In this document: piece by piece, positions 24,164 to 36,425 of the stretch
Position numbering within the stretch: the first letter of the stretch is position 1
Layout of the letters: the number at the start of each line of letters is the position of its first letter
Source of the DNA: Tomocerus qinae
Lineage: Eukaryota; Arthropoda; Collembola; Entomobryomorpha; Tomoceridae
Length of the DNA: 64,000 bases
Reading direction: 5' to 3'
Assembly: GCA_020055645.1 (NCBI GenBank)
Contig: CM034546.1
Location: 24,428,001 to 24,492,000 of the forward strand
Position numbers and translations under genes: made by a program
Notes under the pieces: generated by a model
Told to the model about the DNA's origin: nothing
Database searches by the model: none
The model's input: only the letters and a program-made list of their open reading frames with translations

Positions 24164-25268
24164 ATGAATTGGAAAAGAGCATGTCGTCTTTTATATTGTA
24201 TTTATTATTGCCATTTTCCATTTTCCATAGGTAAATGGATAATTAGATCGCCCTTTAATTTTCATGAAAATGACTTATAGTGATAAAGTATTAACAAATG
24301 GTAGATGTTAATTAGTAGAGAATAGATACACTGAGTTACAGATTACTGAAAGAGCAATATTTTCAGTTTAGCTGTTTCGACATAGAAAGTTTCCCAGGAA
24401 TCATAATGACATTTTTAATAAAAATTACCAACTACTAATACAAAAGTTTGTCATTGAACTTAACTGGTCTTACAATAAAACTACTATATAATAATTTCCC
24501 TATTCAACCATACTACGTTATTAAAAAGCAGATTTCTTCATGATCACGTGAATGATTTCCAATTTACTATATCAACCCAAGTTTCCATTCACCCTCCTCT
24601 CCATTTTCCTTCAGAAGTCATCCTTCCTATTGCAAAAATGCGTTTAAACTTATTTCGTGGTATTTTTTGCAACCTTCAATTATAATTTTTTGTTTTTCTA
24701 AGGATTAAAATGTTATCAATGTTACCATTTAACTCCACCATTACCGGGGAAGACTCATATTACCCACAATGCAGAGACGCTACTGCTTATCTCGATGAAA
24801 ACAGTGTAGTCATACCAATACCAAGTAAGAAACACAAACTTTGTTGTCTCATTGAAAAAAGTATTTCATAGAAAAAGTTTGAATTGTTTTTCATCACATA
24901 CTATATTCTTTTCATCGATATTTCAAAGTAAATACTGTAGGCATAAAGTAAATAATTGATTCGTTATAATATATCTTATTCTAGTCTACCCGAGGCAAAA
25001 GTTGTTGAAAGATATGGAAATGATGACAAGTATCATCGTACAGAAGAGTGGGAGACAGCAGAAACAAGACCACTATACTTTTCTGTCTCGAACAATTGAA
25101 TACATTAAGCAAAATTTTGAAACAATATTCCTGCATTATTGTGAGGCAAGATGTAAAATTATGTACAATAAGTAATTTGAAGTTTAAGGACGAATATGTC
25201 ACAAGGATGTATAATTGTGTGTACCTTTTGAAAATTTCACCCGTGGAAAATGAAAAAAATAATTAAAA
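24164..25268 (+). pseudogene. Decayed Ly6/uPAR gene, first of the tandem cluster
   Basis: Candidate exons are 24164-24230 (a hydrophobic start, MNWKRACRLLYCIYYC), 24703-24824 and 24985 onward. Exon 2 begins like its neighbours with LKCYQCYHLTP and ends just before the shared PIP/GTAAG junction. It is one nucleotide short (122 instead of 123), so the frame breaks near the CCGGGG at 24744-24749. In the ancestral frame the fourth cysteine is also lost. Exon 3 starts with the family's IYP segment but then lacks the conserved GYGV/RGCVTNVPD/CFCN block; only a loose YSC survives. I therefore read it as a pseudogene, although a diverged gene cannot be fully excluded. Confidence 0.65.
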
Positions 25269-25850
25269 GCGCGAACCCATGAGTTTAGTTGAATTATGCT
25301 AACTTATAGAAAACGTAATTGACCTTTGATAGTATCCTTAATAACTTTAGCTATGAAAACATTTCATGTCTGCTAAAGTTGTTATTTCTGTCATTTTCGT
25401 GCTATCTGTAATTTTACTTACTTTTCGGTACTTTTCGGGCAAGTAGTGTTTTTAGGTCAGCAATTACATGTAATCAAAAAAAGTATCAAAATTTCGTCCA
25501 TCATATCATCGTCAATAGCAACCACCTTTTGTTCCAGGATGGTCCACGTAACTTTATTACGTGTCTGACTTTTTGGGGTATGATAATAATAGTGTTATAT
25601 AGCCCGTTGGGGCTATGACAGGTTGGCTTCACGTCTCAAGTACCATTCATACCAAATTATAGAAACATTATAACGTATGTATATCCAATCTTCTGATAAC
25701 AATGATAAGTTACTTATAAAGTGTATTCAATGTCCCAGTTTTTATCAGTTGCTCACAGACATTTGCCATCAAAGTAAATTATTAACAAATTAACAAAAAA
25801 TTAAACAACAATCTGTATTTACACATTTTTTAATACTTAACGCATTAACA

Positions 25851-26826
25851 ATGAAATTATTAGTGGCCATATTATTAGTTGCCTTTCCTGTATCTAGTAT
25901 GGGTAGGTTGGATTAAATTGTGTTTAAAACGACGAATTATAATTAAAATGTAATTTTGGGCTAATAACTATTTCTTTCGTTTTTTAAGGATTAAAATGTT
26001 ACCAATGTCACCATTTAACTCCCCAAATCCCAGATGAAGAAAACACTAATGACCCACTTTGCAAAGAACCCGGCGGCACTCTTTATCTTGAAGAATGCAA
26101 TGAATATAGTGAGGTCATACCAATACCAAGTAAGAAATATAACCTTTATTTAATTAAAGTCCACGATGCCCAACAAACGCGAAAAATGAAGTGAAAGTTA
26201 AGCCGGGATAAGTTTATAGTTATATTTACATTAGGTTAAGTTAGAATTGGTATTGTTAGATTGCTTTATAGATTTGCTTTTGCTATGGACATGCCTTTAA
26301 AATTGTTATTTGAACAGGACGAAAAAATTATTTAATAACTACCTAATTACATTTTTCGACTTTTTGAGCAGTTTTGCGTATATTTTTAATTAATTACTTC
26401 TTTATTATTTTTCAAGTCTACCCAAAAGTGTTGAATGGTTTGGAAATGATCACCAATCGCATTGCCGAGAGTTTGCAGCAACGGAAACAAGATATGTACA
26501 TTAACGACGAAATCAGGAACGAGACAGAGTCAGAATATTCTTGTGCATCTTTAGTGGGAGCCGGATATGGTGTAAATGGTGCTTATCGAGGCTGTGTAAC
26601 TAATGTCCCCGATATCTGTGAAAAAGGAGGTCAGCAATCATCTGTTCAATTATGTTTTTGTAACGAAGACGGTTGCAACGATCATCTAGTTCCGAGTCGT
26701 GCAAATGGAACGACCACCCCAAGAGGCGATACTACAACTTCGGGGGGAAATGGTCTATCTTCATTCTTCGTCTCTATAATTTTAGGCTTGGTTGTTTCCT
26801 TTAGCATGTCAAGAATCATTTTTTAA
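25851..26826 (+). CDS. Ly6/uPAR three-finger protein, GPI-anchored type (200 aa)
   Basis: Exons 25851-25902, 25989-26129, 26417-26826; the sum of 603 nt keeps frame. Exon 1 is a signal peptide (MKLLVAILLVAFPVSSMG). The mature part starts LKCYQC and has ten cysteines in Ly6 order: C-X2-C, PLC, EEC, YSC, RGC, DIC, CFC, and the final GCN signature. A Ser/Thr-rich linker follows, then a hydrophobic C terminus (LSSFFVSIILGLVVSFSMS) typical of a GPI-attachment signal. The family acts at the cell surface or in secretions as ligand, channel modulator or cuticle/junction factor; the specific role is unknown. AATAAA occurs about 47 bases after the stop. It shares its exon plan and phases (1,1) with the genes at 28045 and 30105. 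Confidence 0.85.
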
Positions 26827-28044
26827 ACATTTCTTATCTATAAGTAATATTGTATATTTTGACCCTACGAACAAAATAAATACTTATAATACATTAAAAC
26901 AGTAACTTATGCTTGGCAGTGGGATATTAGGACAAAAATTATGTGAAATAAATATTTTTGATGTATTTTTAGAGAAACAATTTATAAATTTTATCGAATC
27001 TGTTTAAAAATAAATCTCTGCTGTTAATAATTTGTACATAATTTCTATGAAAGTGTTAATAAAAACGCCGTTTTATCTATTAGGTATATGCATTACAATA
27101 ATGATTACATAACTAAAAATGTAGCTTTTATTTATGCGCTCACTAAAATTTAGTTTGAGTGATGATACATTTTTAAACGTAAGTTTGTGGAAATTGGACT
27201 CTTACTTCTTACCTAATTATTACACATAGTCAATGTTGTACATAGATAAACAATTCATTTGATTATTCTCGTATTAAAATGGAATGTAAGGCTGATAAGG
27301 GAACAATGGTCATTGTAGGTATCTCAAGTATTTGCCTTTAACATTCTTTCCATATACAAAATGACAAGATTTACTAGGTTTGGTTATTATTTTCGTGTTG
27401 TTGTTTATTTTTGCATTTTTTCCTACTTCAAATGGTGCATGATTCCCAATGACGATGAAGATATCGTGTATAAATGTATTTTAATACTTGCGAAACCATG
27501 AAACCTCTTGAAACTATATATTGCAGTCTCATCAGTCAATGCATGTCGCAACTTCCCCACTCCACCCAGAATAAACTGGTTCATACAGAGTATAGCTGAA
27601 GCTGGACACCACACACTTTTAGCAAAACCATACAGTATAATTATAGACTATAGAGTATTACATTATATAATAATGTCCTAAGCATTTTCGCATGAATGCA
27701 TGTGAATTAAAACATCATTTAACGAATTGCTGTTGTAACTGACTAAGTGGTCTTTGTAGCATTTTTATTTTATCTAGTGACATGTTTACATCAAATGACA
27801 TAATGTGACATTGCAAATAAAAACATTTTTCATGTTTATATAAATACAGTGTATGTAACTTTAGATTACTCAATCGAAACATTTCTTATCTTATGTACAT
27901 CTGCATAAACTGATTGTGCTTAATTTTCAATTGTCTGTCACCTGTGTATGAGAAAAATTCATGATATTCCAGTTCATTCAATAAAGTGAAGCTTAGAAGC
28001 TTGGAGATATTTATTTTTAAACCTACAACATAACCATTTTAGCC
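26827..28044. other. Intergenic between Ly6 genes
   Basis: This holds a poly-A signal for the upstream gene and the presumed promoter of the next. No other gene, array or palindrome was recognised. Confidence 0.45.
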
Positions 28045-28681
28045 ATGAAATTATTAATCGCTTTGATTCTCGTTGCCTTTCCTGTATCTAGTCTTGGTAA
28101 GGATTTGCTAGATCAATATTTTTATAGTCATATAAATTTATATAAGTTTTATAAAATATTAAATTAATAAACTTTTTTCATAGGGTTAAAATGCTACGAG
28201 TGTACCCATTTATCTCCAAATATACCCGGGGAAGATAGTACCATAAATCCACTTTGCGTAACACCTGCTCCTGCTTACCTTATAGATTGCGAGGACAGTG
28301 AAGTCATACCAATACCAAGTGAGACATTTGTTTTTTAACCAGTATAATTTCAAACCTTTCAATTATTTAGTTATACCAAAAACTTGTAAAAATTATGATA
28401 ACAATGAAAGCTTGACTTTTTTAGTTTATCCAAAAATGTTCCTGTCGATGATTGGAATGGACGTTAGTCGACTAGAGAATAATGGGAAGCAACAGAATTC
28501 AAAATACTCCTGTGCATCTTTGGTGGGAGCTGGATACGGTGTCACTGGAGCTGCCCGTGGTTGTGTAACAAATGTTCCTGATATATGCGAAAAGGCTGGT
28601 CAAGACGCAGCTGTTGAGATGTGTTTTTGCAACACTGACGGCTGTAATAATCATCTAATTCCAGCTGATCCTTCTCCTTAA
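28045..28681 (+). CDS. Ly6/uPAR three-finger protein, secreted type (147 aa)
   Basis: Exons 28045-28096, 28184-28318, 28425-28681; the sum of 444 nt keeps frame. The signal peptide is MKLLIALILVAFPVSSLG. The domain begins LKCYEC and carries all ten cysteines, including YSCASLVGAGYGV, ARGCVTNVPDICEK and MCFCNTDGCN. The protein stops at NHLIPADPSP with no hydrophobic tail, so unlike its neighbours at 25851 and 30105 it should be secreted rather than membrane-anchored. Introns are short (87 and 106 bases). Confidence 0.85.
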
Positions 28682-30104
28682 ATTAAAATATCGATGTTAA
28701 TTAAAATTTTGTTCCATCAATATTATCATTCTAGCGTTTTAATTATTTTTGTTCTATTTCACATTGCCACTTTTTATGTATTGCTATTAAAATTTGTCCC
28801 TCGTTCTATGGCATAAAATGTAATAATTATCATAAATATTAGGTTAATTGTGTAAGTGTAACAGTCATTAGTATTTTAATACGCATTTACAGAGATTATT
28901 TACGGCATAATATTAAACTATTTTTCAAGATTCATCAATAGTTTAACTTTTATCTAGATTGTCTGAATTATTAATAAATACAACAAAGTTGTCCTTATTA
29001 TGAAGATTCATAAGAACAAAGAAAAGCATGAATTGTCAGTTTTGGTTTCGCTTGTCAGCGTCAAATACTGGCAAGTTAAAAAAAATATTAGATTTGAAAT
29101 TTTCCAATTACGCTAAGGGGCATACGTCCAGAATGCTCTAGATAGATGGCGCAAAATAATGTTCCAATGAAATGGTACTTTTTTCCAAAAGGCTAAACAT
29201 TTTGTCATTTTCAGCTTCATAAACATAAAGCATAAAACTTTCCGTAGGTACTGTATGGATTGCTTTACGCCATCATCACCATTGTACATTGGGAATAAAT
29301 TAATTTTACTTGCATTGGATTTATTTCTTGATACATGAATAACTTTAGAGAAAGAATTCTCATATAACTCGTAAATGAAATTATACGTAAAAGGAATGAA
29401 TGGATCATGTTATTTTGGTTCTTTTTAAAACGCTGAGAGGCTTCTTACTTACAAAGCCATGACATCGATGGTATATCATTATTTACATCTAACACGCAGT
29501 GGACATTGTATTATAAAAATGGGTGAATAATGTCCAATTATTTATTACAAGGCGTTAAAAGGAATCTTTACTAATCAGAATAAACATTTCCCAATGAGTA
29601 AGCAGCCACTTGACACAAATAGCTTCCGACTCGCATTCACTCTTTTGTTGGTTTTCCGGCATAATTAAAAACAATATTGACAAGCATGTATAATTTTAAT
29701 TAACAACAAATCCATTAAACATATCAGTTATATAGCTCTATCCACTTCACTGGAAAACCATTATATTTATATGTTAACCTTCCCATCTTTAAAGTGAAGT
29801 TACATGTTATGGTTTACTATATGACACAACGTTGCAGACTTTTATCTAAAACTGATAATATGAACAACATCGCTTAATGATCCGAATTGAGCCGACATGT
29901 AAAAATGAACACATTTAGATAATAATATTGATTTTTAAGCATTCGATTGAAAGCTTATCTGAAGCAGAAGGTATTTTCAATGTGTATGCTTCCATTGGTA
30001 AGGTTGAATAAACAAAATTATATTTTCAATTGCTCATTAATGTCTGTGAAGTTCAATACGTTGGATAAGTACTTCTTGCTTTTGATACCTTTTGAAATAT
30101 AATC
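28682..30104. other. Intergenic between Ly6 genes
   Basis: About 1.4 kb of AT-rich DNA with no recognised exon, element end or tandem array. Confidence 0.45.
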
Positions 30105-31800
30105 ATGAAATTGTTGGCCGCTTTCTTTTTGGTAGCCCTCCCAGCATCTTGTTTAGGTAAGACGGGTATATCCACCCAAAGGAAATATAAATCTTTGGTT
30201 TTATACAATTGACTATAATAATTATAATTGTTTGAATAAAGGGCTGAAGTGCTATGAATGTATTCACCTAACTCCGCCTATTCCAGAAGAAGATTTTAGA
30301 AATGATGCATGCTATGCAGGAACGGACACAGCGAGCCTTATTGATTGCGAAAATGCATACGAGGTTATACCAATACCAAGTAAGCATTTCACACTACCTT
30401 CAAGATATTCTTTTTCTGGTTTTAGGAAAAACATTTTTGTAATCATCATAGTCATAAATCATACTACAATGGAATCTATAACTTCTATCTTTTTAACGAA
30501 GATAATAATACATTTTGTCACCAGTCGCCAACTATGCATTTTTGGATTGGACTGTAAATTACTGTGATTCAATTACCAAAAATGATTTCAAAGTTTTGCA
30601 AAATTCGTTTTTTAAACATCTTATCTTTTAAGCCATTTATTATAACAGCTGTGCAATTATTATAACAGTTCAATGTTTAACAAATGATGATGATAATAAT
30701 ATTATATCAATCAGGGTACAAAGGTACGTTTGAATTTTGATTTATAAATTCGTTAATATTACCGTATTAATCGAATTAATTCTCCGGGTTGTTATTGTTT
30801 CATTGGCCTTTTTTTAGCTCCTGAAAACGATGAAAATCGAAATAGTTAACCAGGTGGTGAATTATTTCGATACGGAGAATTATTTTTCAAACAGTCAATT
30901 TTTGTTAAGTTATTGAAAATTAAAAAATGCGAAAGAGTTTAAAAATTCAATTGATTGTGTAAATGTCCATGGGTTCAGTGAGGTCTATAGGCATTTCTTC
31001 GTCGTCTGAGGACAACAGTTTGTCATCATCATCTATCACACATATTGGCTGACCAGTTTCTGGATATTGGGTGCTTTGTAGCAGAAGCTCCATACTCCAT
31101 ACCTTTACTACAGTCTCTTCCAACTTAGATTTGGATGGTGAATTATTTCGATACGGAGAATTATATTTCAAATGCTATTATTTTGCTCTTGAAAACGAAA
31201 AAATCGAAATAGTTCTCCGGGGGAGAACTATTTCAATACGGAGAATTAATTCGATTAATACGGTATATTTCTATGTGACAATTGCAATTCCATTTAAATT
31301 ACATGCTGGTTTCTTTAAAGCTTTTTTAAATTTTTTGTTACGTAGCTAAATAACTATGACGTAAAAGATGGTCTCAATGTTGTTGTGTATTTCAGAGATG
31401 TAGAATGCATTGTATGGAGCTAAATCATTAATTTTCTATTTTTAAAGTCTATCCGAATGCCACGAAGAAGCTCATCCGTTCAGGGAGTGAAATAGGGCCA
31501 AATCAACAACCAAATCAATATTCATGCGGATTAATAGTATTATTTGGATATGGCGTCAGGGGAGCTGCTCGTGGCTGCGTAACAAATGTTCCCGACATAT
31601 ACGAAACAGGTGGTACCGCTCCAGAATCCTTTGTTAAAGTGATGTTCTGTAACACTGATGCCTGCAATTACCACACCGTAACCACTGAGGATTTAAAAAC
31701 GACGACAACCAAAGGAGAAGATGGCAGTGGATCTACACCGGTCGGATTTTCATCTCTATTTATTGTTATTTCTTTATTTGTTACTAAAATGTTCTTTTGA
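30105..31800 (+). CDS. Ly6/uPAR protein lacking one disulfide pair, GPI-type tail (180 aa)
   Basis: Exons 30105-30156, 30242-30379, 31448-31800; the sum of 543 nt keeps frame. The signal peptide is MKLLAAFFLVALPASCLG. The domain begins LKCYECIHLTP and has eight cysteines. Where paralogues have DICEK and CFCN, this one has DIYET and MFCN, so both partners of the expected C7-C8 bond are missing while C9 and C10 remain. A Thr-rich linker and hydrophobic end (GFSSLFIVISLFVTKMFF) suggest a GPI anchor. Intron 2 is 1,068 bases because a TA-flanked miniature element (30762-31263) sits in it. The intact frame and paired cysteine loss argue for a functional gene. Confidence 0.8.
30762..31263. mobile_element. 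TA-flanked miniature element (pogo-like), copy 2, in a Ly6 intron
   Basis: Terminal inverted repeats start CCGTATTAATCGAATTAATT, with TA on both sides. On the minus strand at 31171-30947 it holds an open frame of about 74 codons ending in an acidic tail with DDDDKLLSSDDEE. This frame is repeated nearly identically in copy 3 at 36426-36936. Acidic C-termini are known from pogo/Tigger-type transposases, so this may be the tail of a transposase kept after an internal deletion (inference). Confidence 0.8.
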
Positions 31801-32189
31801 ACTGTTTAAATAAATTATTTATTTCATGTTTTATTCCACTTCATCCTTCCGATTTTAGATGAGTGTAGCATTCAAAAAATATTCTTTCAAAACCCATTTT
31901 ATTATTATTATTATTCTTTCAATAGGTTGCAAGTGTGTATGCATTTTACAAAAGAATAATGGTCTCGACTCTGTGCTATACGATATCTTTAAAAATTAAA
32001 TGAAATATTGTTGGTCCCACCCTAACCATGTAGTGGCGGTGGAATAGTGGTGTATTTTGTCAAATCCCAATAATAGCTTCCTTCAATTTTAACACAGTTG
32101 AGTGGAAATCAAGTAAACATACATATCTGACATACATACAAATCTCATTTAACGATTAGCATCACATGGATGTAACATAACAGTGCAAC
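31801..32189. other. Intergenic downstream of the last Ly6 gene
   Basis: AAATAAAT shortly after the stop could serve polyadenylation. A TTATTATTATTATT run lies near 31900. Nothing else is seen. Confidence 0.4.
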
Positions 32190-32410
32190 CAAGGTAGGTT
32201 GATATAGTTACCGCTGTTACAAGGTATGAAAATAATTTGGATATAAAACCACTCAAAACCACTTATGGGGTTTTGTCCATTGCCAAAGGAGTATTCAAGA
32301 CTATGTTTTTGGGTCAGCTCAGCTGCAGTCCCCCATAAGTGGTTTTGAGTGGTTCTGGGGAAAATTATTTCCATACCTTGTAACAGCGGTTACCATATCA
32401 ACATACCTTG
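32190..32410. mobile_element. 221-bp miniature inverted-repeat element (CAAGG ends)
   Basis: The left end CAAGGTAGGTTGATAT pairs with the right end ATATCAACATACCTTG. Pairing runs on for about 85 bases per arm through GTTACCGCTGTTACAAGGTA and CCACTTATGGGG. Flanks AGTGCAAC and AGTACAAA agree at six of eight positions, compatible with an old hAT-type 8-bp duplication. Confidence 0.7.
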
Positions 32411-34584
32411 AGTACAAAAACACACAACAGTGATTGCAGGTTTTTGAATGACCCTGTAAGTGCTACTGTTGCACTGTTGGAACTGTCTGCATTTTGTAAC
32501 ATCTTTCAGTCAGTAGGACATTGGGCATCATAACGAACCTAATACTATTTGCTGATTGCTGACCGATGTATGCTGCTTAACATAATGAGGTGAGGTGAAT
32601 GAGAATATGGCCACAGAAGGCTCTTAACTTAAATAGTTGTTAGTTATTCTTAAAGCGCAAAATTTAAGATGACACCAGGTCACAAGATTATAAGAGAATG
32701 AAAGAGAAATATGTACTTACAAAGCAGAAACAGCGGCCATAATCTGCTGTACTAACAATCATCTATTCTGGACATATAATTTGTATTCCTTTAAAAAATC
32801 AAACTTAATCAAAAAGCAAAAATCATATATGTATTTTGAATGGAACTGGCTGGATCCCCATTATGTATACGCATTTTCGCATCGTTAAGGCTTGGATAAG
32901 ATAACAGGATCGTACTGTTCAATTTGTAAGTATAAATACTAGAGATGAGAATTGTGGGAAGGTTGAGAGAGCGTGGAAGAAAATATTGGCGCAATGAAAA
33001 TTCGCGCAGAAATACTAGACAAGAAGAAAGCAGGAGAAATAGTAAGAAAGTGTCTTTTTAAAATCACGGAACTGAGGTTAGGGCACTGGGCTGTACTGAT
33101 AGACGAACGATTGACTGGTCAATGATAAAAGCATTTCGAACCTACAAGCAGGACTATCAGACAACTAAACATTATTGTCCACATTACATATCTACGTCAA
33201 CTTGTTTCTTTCTATTCCTAAATTTCTCTCCTTTTCACTTCAGTCTTCCGTGAACATCTTCGAGATGAAGATGTTCAGAGGAGGACATGGATTTATTTCA
33301 GCTGTATTCAGATAATATTCCGTTAATATTGGTGGGGCCAAAGAAGCATCTTTGCCTCGCCGTTATTGACGTGATATTTTACAGCAAACTTCGACACTTA
33401 ATAAACTAAACTCGGTCCTTTACTTCCAACGGCCACCTATCTACGGCTCTAATTATAGACATCTGCTCCACAATTATTAACACACAATTACAAACTGACT
33501 TCTACTCATCCGACCCTTGAATTCTTACGTTTTCAATTCCAATTATTGCCACGTTCGTCGTTTACACTTTTATTCGGGATTAGTGACTCCAACTCAATCA
33601 AAACAGTGATATCAAGTACTCGCCCATAAACCCGGCTAGGTTATTGTCGCTGCGCACCTGTACTGATTTCTTGTTACTGGTGTGTGGTGACAATATCCCT
33701 AGCTATGTTAAACTCGACGAACTCTATCTTCCAAGATGTTTTAAATTAACATGAAAATCTTCCAACTAACAATCAAATCTACGTTTCTCTTTTTGTCTAT
33801 TTGTCTTTACTTCATAAAATAAAATGCATCTTATTACCAAGTAATTATTATTATAACTTTAAATCTTAATAAATTGTACAATTAAATGAAAAATATTTTT
33901 TTCCTTATGTGTACTTCCAATAACGATACTTTGTAAAATATTATGTTCCTACAAATAAAATTATTATCATGTACCGGTACAATAACACATTGGGTCACTC
34001 AATTGGCATAACTCATTTATCATAATTGAATTTATCATAAATACAAGTGGAAGAAATTGGCATTTCGGAAAACTAATATTGCTGCATTTTGATAGGACTA
34101 ACTCGACTTGAAAACACTGCTTTGTTAGCTAATTAATTGAATCAATTTTAAAATCTGTGGTACATTTGTGTATTTACCAGGTATCTATCATTGATATCTT
34201 TTCTTTAGATATTGATAATACAATAGATATTCATTTCCATAATGGTACCCCAAACATACAATATGCATAAATTTTACATCGTCCTTTAAGGAACGAAACG
34301 GCCAAAATCCATTTTTATTTGGTGGCGGCCAAAATCCTTTATCCATACACTTGTTAGTGGAGTTAGGCCATTTCCTGCACCAAACGAAAAATGGATATAG
34401 GCTTAATCGTCCACCAAACAAAATAAGGATTCGGTAGTCTGGACTCTGAGTAGATTTGGTTTTAAAATCCCCGCAAAGTATAGGTACTATATTCTGTACT
34501 TTCCCATAGAATACGCATCTTAACGTTAAGCAACTTGCAAGAAGGGAAGGATAGCTATGTTATATGTTGTAGTCATGGTTTCGA
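32411..34584. other. Intergenic, nothing recognised
   Basis: About 2.2 kb without a supported gene. A small hairpin (GAACATCTTC/GAAGATGTTC) lies at about 33251-33275. Confidence 0.4.
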
Positions 34585-34805
34585 GTGGGAAATGAAAGAA
34601 GTTGGACATTTCCCATTTCCCAGTGGGAAAAGTGGGAAACAAAAAAGGCCAAGTGGGTGGGAAATTGGGAAATAGAAAAATCAAGTGGAAATAGACCCTA
34701 ATTCCGCAAGATGGCGACACCCATTTCCCACTATTTCCCACTATTTCCCCAAATTGGTGGGAATTCCCAGTGTCCAAGCGAAATTTGCTGGGAAATGGGA
34801 ATATC
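34585..34805. repeat. Inverted cluster of GGGAAAT/ATTTCCC motifs
   Basis: The left half is rich in GTGGGAAA and the right half in TTTCCCAC, giving an imperfect palindromic patch of about 220 bases. It looks like a miniature element or structured repeat; no target duplication was found. Confidence 0.5.
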
Positions 34806-34910
34806 CGAAACTATGGTTGTAGTAGACTTGTACCCCGTCACACTTTACTCTATGTTGCTTTTTCTCTGCACAAAAAGTAGGACGTTACTTCGTGTGCTTG
34901 TTCTGTGGGA

Positions 34911-34983
34911 TTGTCCATCAAATCGAGCCCTGGTTGAAAGAGTAGGCCTACTCTTTCAACCAGGGGCTCGATTTGATGGACAA
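34911..34983. repeat. 73-bp palindrome with essentially no spacer
   Basis: TTGTCCATCAAATCGAGCCC and its inverse flank the centre GAGTAGGCCTACTC. The only difference between the arms is one C in a C-run. It may be a cruciform-forming site, a fresh inverted duplication or an assembly artefact. Confidence 0.85.
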
Positions 34984-36425
34984 TTTCTCTGCGTTCTAAC
35001 TCATTCAACTGCCGAACATCGTAAGGCGCCAAGTTCGAATGAGTATTGATTTTCTAACCAAGGATTCGGCAATAAAACCTCTCCTCTCCCATCATATTAT
35101 TATTCATCTACAACTAAATGTATTAACTATTGTAAAAAGTTCAATACAAAGGAAAGGTTCAGTACAGATAAATCTAGTACTAGATCTTTGAACATTTTAG
35201 TAACATCAATTCTGCACCATGCTTATTGTGTAGTTTGGGTGTACACCTGAAAATGCTAATTGGGCTTTTGAAATCTTAAGGAACGATATGTTCGGTTATG
35301 CATGAATAGAAATGGTGGTAGAAATTATTTAGATCAATGCATCTGGATGCTATTAGCTTATTTGGAGCAGCACAAAATGTAATGCGAGTTGGTATAGATG
35401 AATATCCTATAATTATTACTAACCAGAGCTCTGGTCTAGTTAGTCTGGCTCTGCAGGAGCCTTCATTAAAACATAATATCATTGTTGTAAGAACATTCCT
35501 TGATTAGAATTAGAATTTGATAATTGATATCCTTAGAAACTGGCTACCAACAGTAATAAATACAGTGGACCAAATAATAAAATAGCTATGGTTGATAATA
35601 TTTGGTTAGAAAATTTCCATTGTTTATGCATATTCGTTTAAAATGCATACAAATTGGAAAATGCATAATATTAATATGAACTATAAATAGTCAAAATCGG
35701 TGTATGTTTGAATCTAGGGAACAACAATGAGACATTTAGACGTTTGGAAGCAAACCACAGTACTTGTACTTGTGAAAATACATTATCGAGTTCGGTTATT
35801 ATTCTTATTATAGTCGCCTTTGTAACTAGCACTACAGTGCACAACGAGAAATGATGCTGACCAGGTGTCTACATCATTATAACAACTAAAGATGCAAAGC
35901 TCAAGTTACGGTAAGAAATTCCAGACAGTCCGTTAGAATTTCTTCGAAAAATCTGACGTGTAATGAAATATCTCTACATATCTTAAGTTCTTCGAGTACA
36001 GGTAGTTGTTTCTTTGTATTGTAATTGTAATCCAGTGAATGTATTCTACTCCAGGAATATCGGCATATTATTTCTAGTCGGTAAACCAATGTTTGTGAAA
36101 TATTTATCAATTCTTCAACGCGACTGCCTTTATAAATAGATTAAGTTTCTTTCTTGATACGCAATGGAACGATAAAGAGCATTGTCTCTATGCTAAAGGT
36201 TTTGAAAGTAAAATTGGAATATAATGGTTTTCCAATTGTATTAGTTGAGGACACTTATTAGCTCCAATTCGGAATACACGTTTAAATCAGCGAGAGTTTA
36301 AAAAAAGTAAAAAAGTTAGTTGGTAGAAGCAAAATGTTTTATCCTTACCATAAACTCTAAATGTCTACAGTTTCCTGAGTGTCCATAAGTTGAGACGGAG
36401 ACAAGGGAGCTGCTTGATAGACATA
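34984..36425. other. Intergenic, nothing recognised
   Basis: AT-rich, with only short open frames lacking domain signals. Confidence 0.4.

Noticed and set aside
25048-25266. Separate small gene in the decayed Ly6 exon 3
   Set aside because: It is a shifted frame over degenerate Ly6 sequence and opens without an independent start context.
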